Positions 1 to 10,106 of a DNA stretch of 55,607 nt are shown here, in pieces. Position 1 is the stretch's first letter, and each line of letters opens with the position of its first letter. Where the stretch lies: NCBI RefSeq assembly GCF_003073175.1, contig NZ_QBBX01000002.1, forward strand, positions 22,521-78,127, in the 5' to 3' direction. A model generated the notes under the pieces. The model saw nothing but the letters and a program-made list of their open reading frames with translations. It did not search any database and was not told the origin of the DNA. The DNA is from Peribacillus acanthi (GTDB lineage Bacteria > Bacillota > Bacilli > Bacillales > DSM-1321). The translations under genes were made by a program, and so were the position numbers.

Positions 1-1950
<1,950 letters not shown>

Positions 1951-1955
<5 letters not shown>

Positions 1956-1978
1956 AAACACCTATTAATAGGTGTTTA
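1951..1978 (-). terminator. intrinsic terminator of the 1976-2521 gene
   Basis: A perfect 22-nt palindrome (1956-1977, arms AAACACCTATT/AATAGGTGTTT) overlaps the stop codon of the reverse-strand gene. On that strand it is followed by a run of eight T. Confidence 0.85.
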
Positions 1979-2521
1979 GGCAGGATTGGTCTTAAGTTCC
2001 TTAAAAATAAATAAAACCCCAATAAAGTAAACAATAGAGATTGCTAATGGGACTAGAGTAAAGGCATGTTGAACTAGGAATCCACCAAATAAAAGTGAAG
2101 AAAGGCAAGTTCCTAGAGTAACAAATAAATAGGCTTTACTTTTGTAAATCCACATGTATGGGAGAAAATGAGAACCACCTAGAAGTCCTATGGTGAATGG
2201 AATAAATTCAGGAATATGCATATAAACAAGGATAAACACGGGAATATAAAAAGCTTGTGGAGCAGCAACAATTCCTCCCAAAGTTCCGATAGGGTTATCA
2301 CTTGTAAGTAAATTTACATTGAAGATTTTTCCTAATAGTAGTCCAAAAGGAAAAATGACACTCAATCCGAAAATCCATATTAAATGGACTGTTTCCATTG
2401 GAAAAAAGAGAGGTAAAAAGGTAAAGAGGAAGAAGATGATAGATCCTGATAATAGAATAGGATATCCTTTTTTAGCATTCGATATTAAGTCTGTTCGCAA
2501 ATGTTCTAGCGATACATTCAA
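1976..2521 (-). CDS. multi-pass membrane protein, DUF7010-like
   Basis: A 181-residue hydrophobic protein with about five or six membrane segments (near residues 21-43, 47-66, 80-100, 103-125, 131-150 and 155-174) and a short charged N-terminus. No catalytic motif is visible. The layout and the HLRTDLISNAKKGYPILLSG start resemble the small family of Bacillus membrane proteins called DUF7010, but this is recalled similarity, not a search result. The gene stands alone and ends in its own terminator. The next gene on the same strand, a transporter remnant, is probably unrelated. Function unknown. Confidence 0.7.
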   Translation of the reverse strand: MNVSLEHLRTDLISNAKKGYPILLSGSIIFFLFTFLPLFFPMETVHLIWIFGLSVIFPFGLLLGKIFNVNLLTSDNPIGTLGGIVAAPQAFYIPVFILVYMHIPEFIPFTIGLLGGSHFLPYMWIYKSKAYLFVTLGTCLSSLLFGGFLVQHAFTLVPLAISIVYFIGVLFIFKELKTNPA

Positions 2522-2695
2522 ATAATGTCAGCTCCTTACTGTGTCTTCTTCACTATAATTTACCATTAATTTCCGATTGTATCTATAATTATTTTAAGGT
2601 ATCCTATTGTGGTTTTTGTGTATTAACTGGGATAATGACAAGCAACATCCGAAAACCTGGGCGGTACCTGAACCTGTTATAACAATTATGTAATG

Positions 2696-3082
2696 CTACC
2701 TCACGTTTTTGATTGGATTTCCACGTAGGGCAAAACAGAGCATGAACATCAAAATACTACAACATATAAATAGGCTTGATACACTCCACACTTCTGCCCA
2801 TATACCAGAAAGGAAAAGTCCCAACGGTAAAGCTAGCTTCATTAACATTGAGGAAGTACCGGCAACTCTACCTAACAAGTGGTTTGGTGTAAATTCCTGA
2901 CGAAAACTAAAGTAATTCACATTGATTATGATTACAGCAAACGTCCTTATGAATTGAGAAATACCTACCAACCACCAAGTATGTGCAAAGTTAAGAAGTA
3001 GGGTACCAGCCAAAACTAAGTACAAAGAATAGAGAAACATTTTGCCTCTAAGTGATGTAAACCCACTTCTAACTGGTAGACC
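2696..3082 (-). pseudogene. remnant of a major facilitator superfamily transporter (C-terminal third)
   Basis: An open frame of 114 residues from an ATG at 3040 shows about four membrane segments and the MFS loop FTPNHLLGRVAGTSSMLMKLALP, typical of the second half of MFS drug-exporter-like proteins (about 400 residues whole). The frame stays open upstream for 14 more codons that still read like MFS sequence (LPVRSGFTSLRGK), then meets a TAA at 3083-3085. No start region, ribosome site or N-terminal half is present. I read it as a decayed 3' fragment. It is unlikely to make a working transporter. Confidence 0.75.
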
Positions 3083-3152
3083 TTATAGAAGTGAATAGTT
3101 TATTTTGAATGACGCAAAATAGGGGATAATTAGAGGATAGGAGTGTTTCACA

Positions 3153-3647
3153 TTGAATTATTTTGAAGAAGGCAATTCTAATGAACCACAAATAGGAATG
3201 AAACCTTCTAAGAAATTCGCTAATGGTACTATACATGAAAATGGATCAGGGAGGTTTAAAGTCCTAGATCGTTATCTTGAGAACAACATTATCATGATAA
3301 AGTATCAATGGTTGACAGGTGAAAATGAAGGTAAAGTTGAAGTCAACAAAGAGGTTAATGTTAATGCAAGCATTTGGAAGTTTAAAAAAGTGCGTGGGTT
3401 AATTGGCAATTCGCAAGAACATGAAGTTCGGGATGAAACTAATACGGATCATATCATAGAAACAATTAATTCTCGTTTTGATTATTTTCATACCCTTGAA
3501 GAACAAATTCACTCTTTACAAAAACAAATAAAAGGGTTGAATGATAGTGTCACTAGCTTGTTAGAGTTAACAAAAGTAAATCATGAACAAATTCAAACGC
3601 TTGTTAGAAATTATGATTTAACCAATAAATTAATTGATAAGATTTAA
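3153..3647 (+). CDS. hypothetical protein with C-terminal coiled coil
   Basis: A 164-residue protein, unrecognised. It starts at TTG 3153, after a GGATAGGAGTG ribosome site about 7 bases upstream. The N-terminal half (about 25-85) looks like a small beta-rich domain with alternating hydrophobic residues (FKVLDRYLENNIIMIKYQW). The C-terminal part (about 105-160) is a predicted helix or coiled coil with leucines at heptad-like spacing (LEEQIHSLQKQIKGL). There is no signal peptide, membrane segment or metal motif. It stands between an MFS remnant and a repeat-type terminator, in a small region of loosely packed accessory genes. Confidence 0.6.
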   Translation: MNYFEEGNSNEPQIGMKPSKKFANGTIHENGSGRFKVLDRYLENNIIMIKYQWLTGENEGKVEVNKEVNVNASIWKFKKVRGLIGNSQEHEVRDETNTDHIIETINSRFDYFHTLEEQIHSLQKQIKGLNDSVTSLLELTKVNHEQIQTLVRNYDLTNKLIDKI

Positions 3648-3670
3648 AGAATGAATTAGAAATAGATTAG

Positions 3671-3736
3671 CATCAGGCACCACTCGTGGACAATAGCACT
3701 CCTAGTGCCCATGGATGTTGCCTGAAGGTGTTTTTT
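3671..3736 (+). repeat. CAGGCACC-type palindromic element acting as terminator
   Basis: An imperfect inverted repeat of about 60 bases: TCAGGCACCACTCGTGGACA on the left against the complement of TCAGGCAACATCCATGGGCA on the right, ending in six T. It closes the 3153-3647 gene and faces the reverse-strand gene that ends at 3738. It shares its arms with the element at 7131-7190. Confidence 0.75.
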
Positions 3737-3737
3737 G

Positions 3738-4067
3738 TTAATTTGTAATAAAAACGTTTAAAGGAATTTCACAATTTGAGTAATAACGAATTTCCTTTCC
3801 CTTTTCTGTAGCATATTCAATCTCTCTATTTGTACTAGCTCCAATGTAGCCATCAACATCGATTACAAATATTTCAGCAGAAAGATCAATCTTTCTAAAA
3901 TGTAGGTTTCCTAGAAGTTCAGCCTGTTCCTCAGTAATTTCAAACCCTTCACTCTGCTCAAAGAAGGCGAGGCTAATTACAATATTCCCTTGAAGTGTTA
4001 GGAATGCATTTACCTGTTCGAATTGCTCTTTGAATTTTGTAGACCCGCATAATGTAATAACTTTCAT
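3738..4067 (-). CDS. nucleoside 2-deoxyribosyltransferase-like protein
   Basis: A small Rossmann-like protein (109 residues from the chosen start). It carries the family features ITLCGSTKF near the N-terminus, FRKIDLSAEIFVID in the middle and GYIGASTNREIEYATEKGKEIRYY near the end. These match nucleoside 2-deoxyribosyltransferases and related TIR/MazG-like nucleotide-binding folds, which cleave or transfer the sugar of nucleosides. The frame is open to 4088, but AAAGGAA sits 7 bases before the ATG at 4067 and abuts the earlier ATG, so 4067 is preferred. At this length it is a short member, and the true substrate is uncertain. Confidence 0.75.
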   Translation of the reverse strand: MKVITLCGSTKFKEQFEQVNAFLTLQGNIVISLAFFEQSEGFEITEEQAELLGNLHFRKIDLSAEIFVIDVDGYIGASTNREIEYATEKGKEIRYYSNCEIPLNVFITN

Positions 4068-4377
4068 AATCATTTCCTTTCTTAACACTCGTGTTTAGAT
4101 ATTCTCTAAAAAAATTTAATTTCCTTTAAAACTTTTCCCTAAAATCAGCGTCATACTTTGGTAGATTTTATTGTCCCTTATGATGCAGCAGGTTCAGTCC
4201 ATTACATGTTGGAGTATTCCAATAGTTATTAATATAAGGGAACTCTATTACATACAATCAGAAAGCATCTCTTATATCACAATAGATGTAGATTTCCTTT
4301 GTGGTAAATATAGGTAGAGAATTGTATACTTATATTGTTCTGATTATTTTGAAAAATGGTGTACAAGGAGGGGTTTT
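4068..4377. other. intergenic region upstream of tldD
   Basis: About 310 bases with no supported gene. It must contain the tldDE promoter. A TATACT hexamer lies near 4326, but I could not assign a convincing -35. No repeat or operator was recognised. Confidence 0.4.
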
Positions 4378-5769
4378 ATGCTTTTGAAATCCGTAATTGA
4401 GGATATCCTTACGGCTGCACTCTCAACTGGAGGAGATTTTGCAGAAGTGTTTGTGGAGGATCGATATACCAATACTCTAACTCTGCAAAGCGGTAATATT
4501 GAAAATAGCTTATCCGGTCGGGATTATGGTATTGGGATCCGAGTTTTTAAAGGTTTGCAAAATGTTTATACATATACAACAGATGGTACAAAAGAGAGTT
4601 TGTTAAAGGCAGCGAGAAATGCCGCTCATGCCATTACTGGTGATACGATCATCAAACCTCAGCCATTAGAAAAAGAAACGATTTCTTGCGCACACCCAAT
4701 TTTGATTCACCCTAGAGAAGTAGAAAAAATCCGTAAGGTAGATGTCATGAGGAAGGCTTATGACATTGCCAAAAACTATCATTCTAGTATTCAGCAAGTC
4801 TTAATCCGTTACTTGGATGAAGAGCAGAATGTTCTGATTGCAAATAGTGAAGGTAAATTTGTAGAAGACAAAAGGGTTAGAAGTAGAATGGCCATTCAAT
4901 CCATCGCTTCTGAGGGTAACCAAATGCAGCGAGGTTTTTATGGACCAGGTGCACACAAGGGATTTGAATTCTTTGAGAATTTAAATCTTGAACATTATGC
5001 AGGAGAAGCGTCAAGGATTGCGGTGACGATGTTAGGAGCTGAAGACTGTCCAAGCGGTAAGTTTCCTGTAATCATTGATAATGAATTCGGAGGCGTTATT
5101 TTCCATGAGGCATGTGGGCATGGATTAGAAGCAACTTCTGTCGCAAAAAATAACTCTGTTTTTGCCAATCGAATTGGGGAAAAAGTTGCCTCAGATGTTG
5201 TAACTTATATTGATGATGCAACCCTTTCAAACGAGTGGGGCTCCATCACACTTGATGATGAAGGTGAAAAGGCTCGAAGAAATGTTTTAATTGAAAATGG
5301 AATTTTAAAAGGGTACTTGATTGATAAATTTAATAGTCGAAGAATGGGGATGGAATCAACAGGTTCTGGTAGAAGACAGTCTTACCGTTTTGCCCCAACC
5401 TCCAGAATGACGAACACATATATCGCAGAAGGGAAGTCTACACCGCAAGAGATCATTGCTAATACTGAGCATGGTATCTATGCCAAATATATGGGTGGTG
5501 GTTCCGTGAATCCAGCAACTGGTGATTATAATTTTGCCGTCATGGAGGCTTATCTTGTGAAGGATGGCAAAATTGGCAAACCGATAAAAGGAGCGACGCT
5601 GGTTGGGAATGGACCGGAGACGATAAAGCTTGTTGATATGGTAGGAAATCAGTTGGCACATGGAGCAGGTATGTGTGGATCATTAAGTGGAAGCATTCCA
5701 GTGAATGTTGGACAGCCGATGATCCGCGTGAGTGAAATGACTGTCGGCGGCAGTAAGGAGGCTGAATAA
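4378..5769 (+). CDS. tldD: metalloprotease TldD
   Basis: Catalytic subunit of the TldD/TldE metalloprotease, which degrades or matures peptides. In other bacteria the pair processes microcin B17 and removes leader peptides of ribosomally made natural products. The 463-residue length is normal. The zinc motif HEACGHGLEA (HExxxH) is present near residue 247, and the C-terminal domain has the glycine-rich GGGSVNPATGDYNF and GNGPETI patterns of the family. The start ATG follows AGGAGGGG by 4 bases. tldE begins one base after the stop, so the pair is a tight operon. No RiPP precursor or modifying enzyme is adjacent, so the substrate here is unknown. Confidence 0.95.
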   Translation: MLLKSVIEDILTAALSTGGDFAEVFVEDRYTNTLTLQSGNIENSLSGRDYGIGIRVFKGLQNVYTYTTDGTKESLLKAARNAAHAITGDTIIKPQPLEKETISCAHPILIHPREVEKIRKVDVMRKAYDIAKNYHSSIQQVLIRYLDEEQNVLIANSEGKFVEDKRVRSRMAIQSIASEGNQMQRGFYGPGAHKGFEFFENLNLEHYAGEASRIAVTMLGAEDCPSGKFPVIIDNEFGGVIFHEACGHGLEATSVAKNNSVFANRIGEKVASDVVTYIDDATLSNEWGSITLDDEGEKARRNVLIENGILKGYLIDKFNSRRMGMESTGSGRRQSYRFAPTSRMTNTYIAEGKSTPQEIIANTEHGIYAKYMGGGSVNPATGDYNFAVMEAYLVKDGKIGKPIKGATLVGNGPETIKLVDMVGNQLAHGAGMCGSLSGSIPVNVGQPMIRVSEMTVGGSKEAE

Positions 5770-5770
5770 A

Positions 5771-7114
5771 ATGAATATCAATCAATTTCAGCAAGATTTA
5801 TTCGAGCTTGGAGAAAAGCATGGATTTAGCGACATGGAGCTTTATTTCGAGCGTGAAGAAAAATTCGGGTGTGGTATTTTCAAAGGAGAAATTGATTCCT
5901 ATGAATCGGCCGAAACTGCGGGCGTTTCATTTCGAGGACTGTTCAATGGGAGAATGGGTAATGCTTTCACCGAAAAATTAGATGCAGATTCTATTTTGTA
6001 TCTAGTTGAGAACGCTAAAGAAAATGCTCAAATGACGGAGGAGGAGGTACAAGAGGAGATTTTTGCAGGAAGTGAAGCCTATCAAGAAGGCAGCTTCTAT
6101 TCGACGGAACTGAAAAATGTCACCATTCCTGAGAAAATCGAATTAATGAAAGAAATCGAAAAGCAGATTTTAGCTTACGATGAGAGAGTAACGGGAACCA
6201 ATTATTTTAAACTGCAAAGCGAAGAATTAGAGCGCCATATCATCAATAATAAGGGCCTTTCCCTTCAGGAATTGCGTAATTATATGTATATTTATGTTTC
6301 TGTAGTCGTTAAGCAAGGAGAAGAAATAAAAACTGGATCGTATGTTAAGGCAACCAGAGATTTTTCTGCTTTTAATCCTGAAGAGTTCGCAAAGCATGCT
6401 GTTGAGGAAGCATTATCTCAGTTGGATGCTCAAACGGCTGACAGTAAACATTATTCAGTTCTAATAAGAAACGATGCAGCAGGAAGTCTACTTCAGACAT
6501 TCTCCCCCATTTTCTCAGCTGAAAATGCCCAAAAGGGACAATCGCTTTTAAAAGATAAGGTTGGAGAAGTCATCGCTCATTCTAAATTACAAATCATCGA
6601 TGACCCTTTATTAGATGAGGGCATTTTAGGTCTGTCGTTTGATAGTGAGGGAGTTGCCACATTAAAGAAACCAATTGTCAAGGATGGAAAGCTTGTTACC
6701 TTGCTCCATAATCGGAAAACCGCTAGGAAAGCTGGGGTTGAATCTACAGGAAATGCCTATAGGTCCTCTTATAATGGAGCTTTAACAGTGTCACCCTCGA
6801 ATTTGTATATTGTCCCTTCTTCTAATAGTCTTGAAGAGCTAACTGCTTCAATGGAAGAAGGCATTATTATTATAGGTTTGTCAGGTTTACACTCCGGGGC
6901 GAATATCGTTTCAGGAGACTTCTCACTGGCGGCTAACGGATATCTAGTGAAGAATGGTAAAATAAAATCTGCAGTAAAGCAAATGACGGTTGCTGGGAAC
7001 TTCTTTGATTTACTGAAAAATATCGAGGAAATTGGCTCAGACATAGATTTTTCAATGTCGAATATTAGCTCACCTTCACTTTTAATTAAGGATTTGGCAG
7101 TGACAGTAGAATAG
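5771..7114 (+). CDS. tldE: TldE/PmbA, partner subunit of the TldD protease
   Basis: Non-catalytic partner of TldD with the same fold; the two form a heterodimer enclosing a proteolytic chamber. The 447 residues match family size. As expected it lacks the HExxxH zinc motif at the position where TldD has it, but keeps the C-terminal pattern (GLHSGANIVSGDFSLAANGY) used to form the chamber. AAGGAGG lies about 9 bases before the ATG, inside the end of tldD, so translation is probably coupled. A repeat-type palindrome just downstream ends the operon. Confidence 0.93.
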   Translation: MNINQFQQDLFELGEKHGFSDMELYFEREEKFGCGIFKGEIDSYESAETAGVSFRGLFNGRMGNAFTEKLDADSILYLVENAKENAQMTEEEVQEEIFAGSEAYQEGSFYSTELKNVTIPEKIELMKEIEKQILAYDERVTGTNYFKLQSEELERHIINNKGLSLQELRNYMYIYVSVVVKQGEEIKTGSYVKATRDFSAFNPEEFAKHAVEEALSQLDAQTADSKHYSVLIRNDAAGSLLQTFSPIFSAENAQKGQSLLKDKVGEVIAHSKLQIIDDPLLDEGILGLSFDSEGVATLKKPIVKDGKLVTLLHNRKTARKAGVESTGNAYRSSYNGALTVSPSNLYIVPSSNSLEELTASMEEGIIIIGLSGLHSGANIVSGDFSLAANGYLVKNGKIKSAVKQMTVAGNFFDLLKNIEEIGSDIDFSMSNISSPSLLIKDLAVTVE

Positions 7115-7130
7115 GTAATAAATAAAACAA

Positions 7131-7190
7131 GCGTCAGGTACCAGCCGTGGACAATTTTTCTAGCTTTGTCCATGGGAGGTGCCTGACGCT
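7131..7190. repeat. GCGTCAGG-type palindromic repeat, end of tldDE operon
   Basis: Arms GCGTCAGGTACCAGCCGTGG and GCGTCAGGCACCTCCCATGG (read inwards from each side, each continuing ACAA) agree at 20 of 24 bases and enclose a short AT-rich loop. It is the best copy of a family also present at 3671, 8624, 21955 and 33974. Long stem, no long T-run: REP-like, probably also an RNA 3' stabiliser or terminator. Confidence 0.8.
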
Positions 7191-7249
7191 GTGTTAAAAA
7201 CCAATAAATCTGCCAATCTATTTGAATTAACCGTCAAGAATTACCAGAC

Positions 7250-7837
7250 CTAATTAAGAACATATTTATCTATAAAGTATTTTGTAATAGCCAAGTATTC
7301 ACGACTGTACGATTTTGGGATTGCTACTAAAGGAGTTTTTGCTGGTAGTCCATTTAATTTAACATCTAAATCTTGTGCTATCATTTTAGATCTAAATAGA
7401 TGAAAATCATTGGTAACAATCATTCCTTTTTCTAAACCATCAGGAATGAGTTTCTTCGAAAATTTAATATTTTCAACAGTGTTAGTAGATTTATCTTCTT
7501 TAATAATTCTATGATTTTCTACCCCTTGTTCAATTAAACCTCTTTTTATGGCTTCTGCTTCAGAGATATCTTCACCTGATCCTTGCCCTCCTGATGCAAT
7601 TACCATTACACTTGGATGTTCTAATATGTACTCTGCTGCTGTATCAATTCGATATTGAAGGGCTAATGATGGGACGGTACCATTGACCCTAGCACCTAGA
7701 ACAATGAGAAACTCTGTATTCTCATCTGCCTCAACAACAGCATGTTCCATGATTTTACAATGTAAAATCCCAAAATAGAAAACCAATAACATTGCAAGAA
7801 AACCAATTGAAATCATTAAATTTTTCTTATACTTCAT
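7250..7837 (-). CDS. YdcF/SanA family membrane-anchored DUF218 protein
   Basis: A 195-residue protein with an N-terminal membrane anchor (about residues 8-26) and an extracytoplasmic DUF218 domain. The domain shows FLIVLGARVNG, then VIASGGQGSGEDISEAEAI, the STNTVENIKFS segment and VTNDFHLFRS with the conserved histidine. Family members (SanA, ElyC, YdcF) act in envelope homeostasis and vancomycin or detergent tolerance; the chemistry is not settled. The ribosome site is weak (GGAATGA). It stands alone, convergent with tldDE across the repeat at 7131. Confidence 0.85.
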   Translation of the reverse strand: MKYKKNLMISIGFLAMLLVFYFGILHCKIMEHAVVEADENTEFLIVLGARVNGTVPSLALQYRIDTAAEYILEHPSVMVIASGGQGSGEDISEAEAIKRGLIEQGVENHRIIKEDKSTNTVENIKFSKKLIPDGLEKGMIVTNDFHLFRSKMIAQDLDVKLNGLPAKTPLVAIPKSYSREYLAITKYFIDKYVLN

Positions 7838-8058
7838 TCATTTCATTCCAATCTCAAATTAAAAATCCTTACAATGCAATTTTACCATCCACATTAATAT
7901 AGTTGGTTTCTTAATTTTTCGGGGAATCGACTTTTTTTCTGAAATCACATAAATATTTGGATTGTTGGCGGTATTAAATCTGCTTACCGCTTTTGTGATT
8001 TTTGTCCAGACATTCTCTAACTATTTACATAAACTCTAGAAAGGAGTGAAGTTTTCTT

Positions 8059-8613
8059 ATGTATTTGTTTAATAATGACCGATATAGTAAAACCGTAAAC
8101 ATACCCAACCCCTTGTTTCAATCCATACATGGGAGATATTTTGTTGGCCAAACAGAACACATTCGTTTTGGAAAAGGAAAAAATGGGTGGGGAGGCTTAG
8201 TTAACCCGTTTCAATCGGACGTTAATTTATTTGTTAATGCTTTTACCATAACAAATCATTCCAATCATCCTTTTGAAGCCGAGATCTGGTTTAATGCCAT
8301 ACCTCCCGGTAAGTCAATGATTTCAAATAATGTCACACCAGCAAATACAGCCCTAAAACCGCTTCCAAAGCCTGAAGTAAATATCGCATATGCTGAAATG
8401 GTTGAAGGAATACCAAAAAAAGGGGTAATGGCATTTAGGCGGATCGTACCTCCGCAAAGTACATTAGCCAGTGATGAGGATGGGAAATTTATCTTTCCAC
8501 CGGGGGGATCATTTATTTTATTTTTAGTTTCTCCAAATAATGAAATCATCCAGGCGGAAGTTGCGTTTGGCTGGTTTGAAAAAAATAAAAGGGAATTAAA
8601 TCAAAGACAATAA
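8059..8613 (+). CDS. hypothetical protein, DUF6143-like
   Basis: A 184-residue protein with no signal peptide or membrane segment. It looks like a single beta-sandwich domain: alternating strands, many Asn, Pro and Gly, and segments such as VNAFTITNHSNHPFEAEIWFN and FIFPPGGSFILFLVSP. From memory it resembles the DUF6143 family of spore-forming Firmicutes, some of whose members sit near spore-surface genes. That assignment was not checked. A ribosome site AAAGGAGTG lies 13 bases before the ATG. It is monocistronic, followed by a repeat-type palindrome. Function unknown. Confidence 0.65.
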   Translation: MYLFNNDRYSKTVNIPNPLFQSIHGRYFVGQTEHIRFGKGKNGWGGLVNPFQSDVNLFVNAFTITNHSNHPFEAEIWFNAIPPGKSMISNNVTPANTALKPLPKPEVNIAYAEMVEGIPKKGVMAFRRIVPPQSTLASDEDGKFIFPPGGSFILFLVSPNNEIIQAEVAFGWFEKNKRELNQRQ

Positions 8614-8623
8614 ACTGAAATAC

Positions 8624-8680
8624 TTAGGCACCAACGTTTACAAAATTAACTACTTTGCTACCATTGGTGCCAAACGCTGT
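8624..8680. repeat. diverged GGCACCAA/TTGGTGCC palindromic element
   Basis: TTAGGCACCAACG on the left and the inverse of GCGTTTGGCACCAATGG on the right, 30 bases apart. Related in core sequence to the elements at 3671 and 7131 but more diverged. It follows the DUF6143-like gene and could serve as its terminator, although there is no clear T-run. Confidence 0.55.
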
Positions 8681-8841
8681 TTAAAGAAAGCTGTAACCTC
8701 CTCGCAGGTAAGCAGTCTGTATCTTGCTCCAATCAAATGAAAAACTTATTGTCAAAACTTCATCCTAGGTGAAAAAACCTTAAGTATAATAAAATCTCCG
8801 CAAAAGCTAAAAAAGTCCAGACGATGTTAAAAGAATACTAG

Positions 8842-8879
8842 TTGTTAGCGCTTTCAAACACTTCTTACTGCCATATAAT
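8842..8879 (+). promoter_or_regulatory. chvE promoter with cre-like site over the -35
   Basis: A perfect -10 TATAAT (8874-8879) has only CTTTCA 17 bases upstream, a poor -35 that suggests dependence on an activator. TTGTTAGCGCTTTCA (8842-8856) matches the CcpA cre consensus WTGnAAnCGnWnnCW at all but one position and covers that -35. This predicts carbon catabolite repression by CcpA and activation by the AraC-type regulator encoded in the same locus. Confidence 0.7.
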
Positions 8880-8919
8880 TGAGCTGTAATCATTCAAAAA
8901 CAGTTCAAGGGGGTTCTTT

Positions 8920-10023
8920 ATGAAGAAGGTTTTGAAAGCGTTATCTTTAATGCTGGTTATTGCTTTATTTGCGGCGATGCTAGCAGGATGTAACAACAGT
9001 GGGGGATCAGTGGATGTTGGAATCGTACTACCTACAAAGGACGAGCCTAGATGGGTGCAGGATGAGCAACGATTCAAAGATGCTTTAAAAGATTCAGACT
9101 ACACAACTGAAATCCTATTTAGCCAAGGTTCTTCTGCTAAGGAAAAAGAGAATGTTGAAACATTGATTAACAAAGGGATTAAAGTTTTAATCATCTGTCC
9201 TCAAGATGGAGATGCGGCTGCAGCTGCGGTGGAAGCTGCGAAGAAAGAAGATATTACCGTTATTTCATACGATCGTTTGATTACAAACACGGATGCAGTA
9301 GATTACTACGTTACGTTCGATAGCGTTGCAGTAGGTGCTGCTCAAGGTCAATATTTGATTGATAATGCAACAGGCAAGGATGTTCCATTGTACTTATATG
9401 CGGGTGCTGCTTCTGACAACAACGCATTCTTGTTCTTCCAAGGTGCATGGAGCGTACTTCAACCAAAAATCGCTGACGGTACTTTCAAAATCGCTAACTC
9501 AAGCGAAGCGGAAGCTTTAAAAGATACGGCTGAGCTTTCTCGTGACCAATTAAGTAAAATCCTAGGCCAAGTAACAACGAACTGGGATCCAAATGAAGCG
9601 AAAAACAAAGCGCAAACTCACTTAACAGCTGCAGGTGCAGATTTGAAAGGTGAAGTGGCTGTTCTTGCTCCAAACGATGGAACTGCTCGTTCGATCGCAG
9701 ATGTATTCGCTTCTGACGGAGATATCTCAAACTATGTGGTAACAGGTCAAGATGCTGAAAAAGCTTCAATTCAATACGTAATTGACGAAAAGCAATCGAT
9801 GACAGTATTCAAAGATGTTCGTACGCTTGTTAAGGATGCAATGGGTATGGCTATTGAAGTCTTAGACGGAAAAACTCCTGAAACAACTGGTTCTTACAAC
9901 AATGGAAAAGCTGATATCCAAGCAAAGCAAACAGACGTAATCGTGGTAAACAAAGACAATGTGAAGGCAGAATTGATTGATTCTGGTTACTACGAAGCTA
10001 GCGAATTTACTGGTATTGAATAA
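8920..10023 (+). CDS. chvE: ChvE-type sugar-binding lipoprotein of an ABC importer
   Basis: Extracellular sugar-binding lipoprotein (367 residues). The signal peptide ends in the lipobox LAGC, Cys24. The body is a periplasmic-binding-protein type 1 fold. It follows Agrobacterium ChvE closely: VGIVLPTKDEPRWVQDEQRF, ISYDRLITNTDAVDYYVTFD, SDNNAFLFFQGA, NWDPNEAKN and the sugar-contacting VTGQDAEKASIQ. ChvE binds several aldoses including xylose, arabinose, glucose and galactose. AAGGGGG precedes the ATG. Codon use near the 3' half is cleaner than in neighbours, as often seen in strongly expressed genes. An intercistronic hairpin follows, and the ATPase and permease come next. Confidence 0.92.
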   Translation: MKKVLKALSLMLVIALFAAMLAGCNNSGGSVDVGIVLPTKDEPRWVQDEQRFKDALKDSDYTTEILFSQGSSAKEKENVETLINKGIKVLIICPQDGDAAAAAVEAAKKEDITVISYDRLITNTDAVDYYVTFDSVAVGAAQGQYLIDNATGKDVPLYLYAGAASDNNAFLFFQGAWSVLQPKIADGTFKIANSSEAEALKDTAELSRDQLSKILGQVTTNWDPNEAKNKAQTHLTAAGADLKGEVAVLAPNDGTARSIADVFASDGDISNYVVTGQDAEKASIQYVIDEKQSMTVFKDVRTLVKDAMGMAIEVLDGKTPETTGSYNNGKADIQAKQTDVIVVNKDNVKAELIDSGYYEASEFTGIE

Positions 10024-10041
10024 AAACTATACAGCATGAGG

Positions 10042-10069
10042 AATAGTGATAGATTCGTCTATCACTATT
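10042..10069 (+). promoter_or_regulatory. intercistronic stem-loop with UUCG loop between chvE and the ATPase gene
   Basis: A perfect 12-bp stem (10042-10053 with 10058-10069) closed by a TTCG tetraloop, an exceptionally stable RNA hairpin. No T-run of terminator quality follows (TTTCTCC). Such hairpins typically protect the upstream message or partly terminate, giving far more binding protein than transporter. Confidence 0.8.
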
Positions 10070-10106
10070 TCTCCATTATAGTTCGTTTTTGTTAGGGGGG
10101 AACAAC

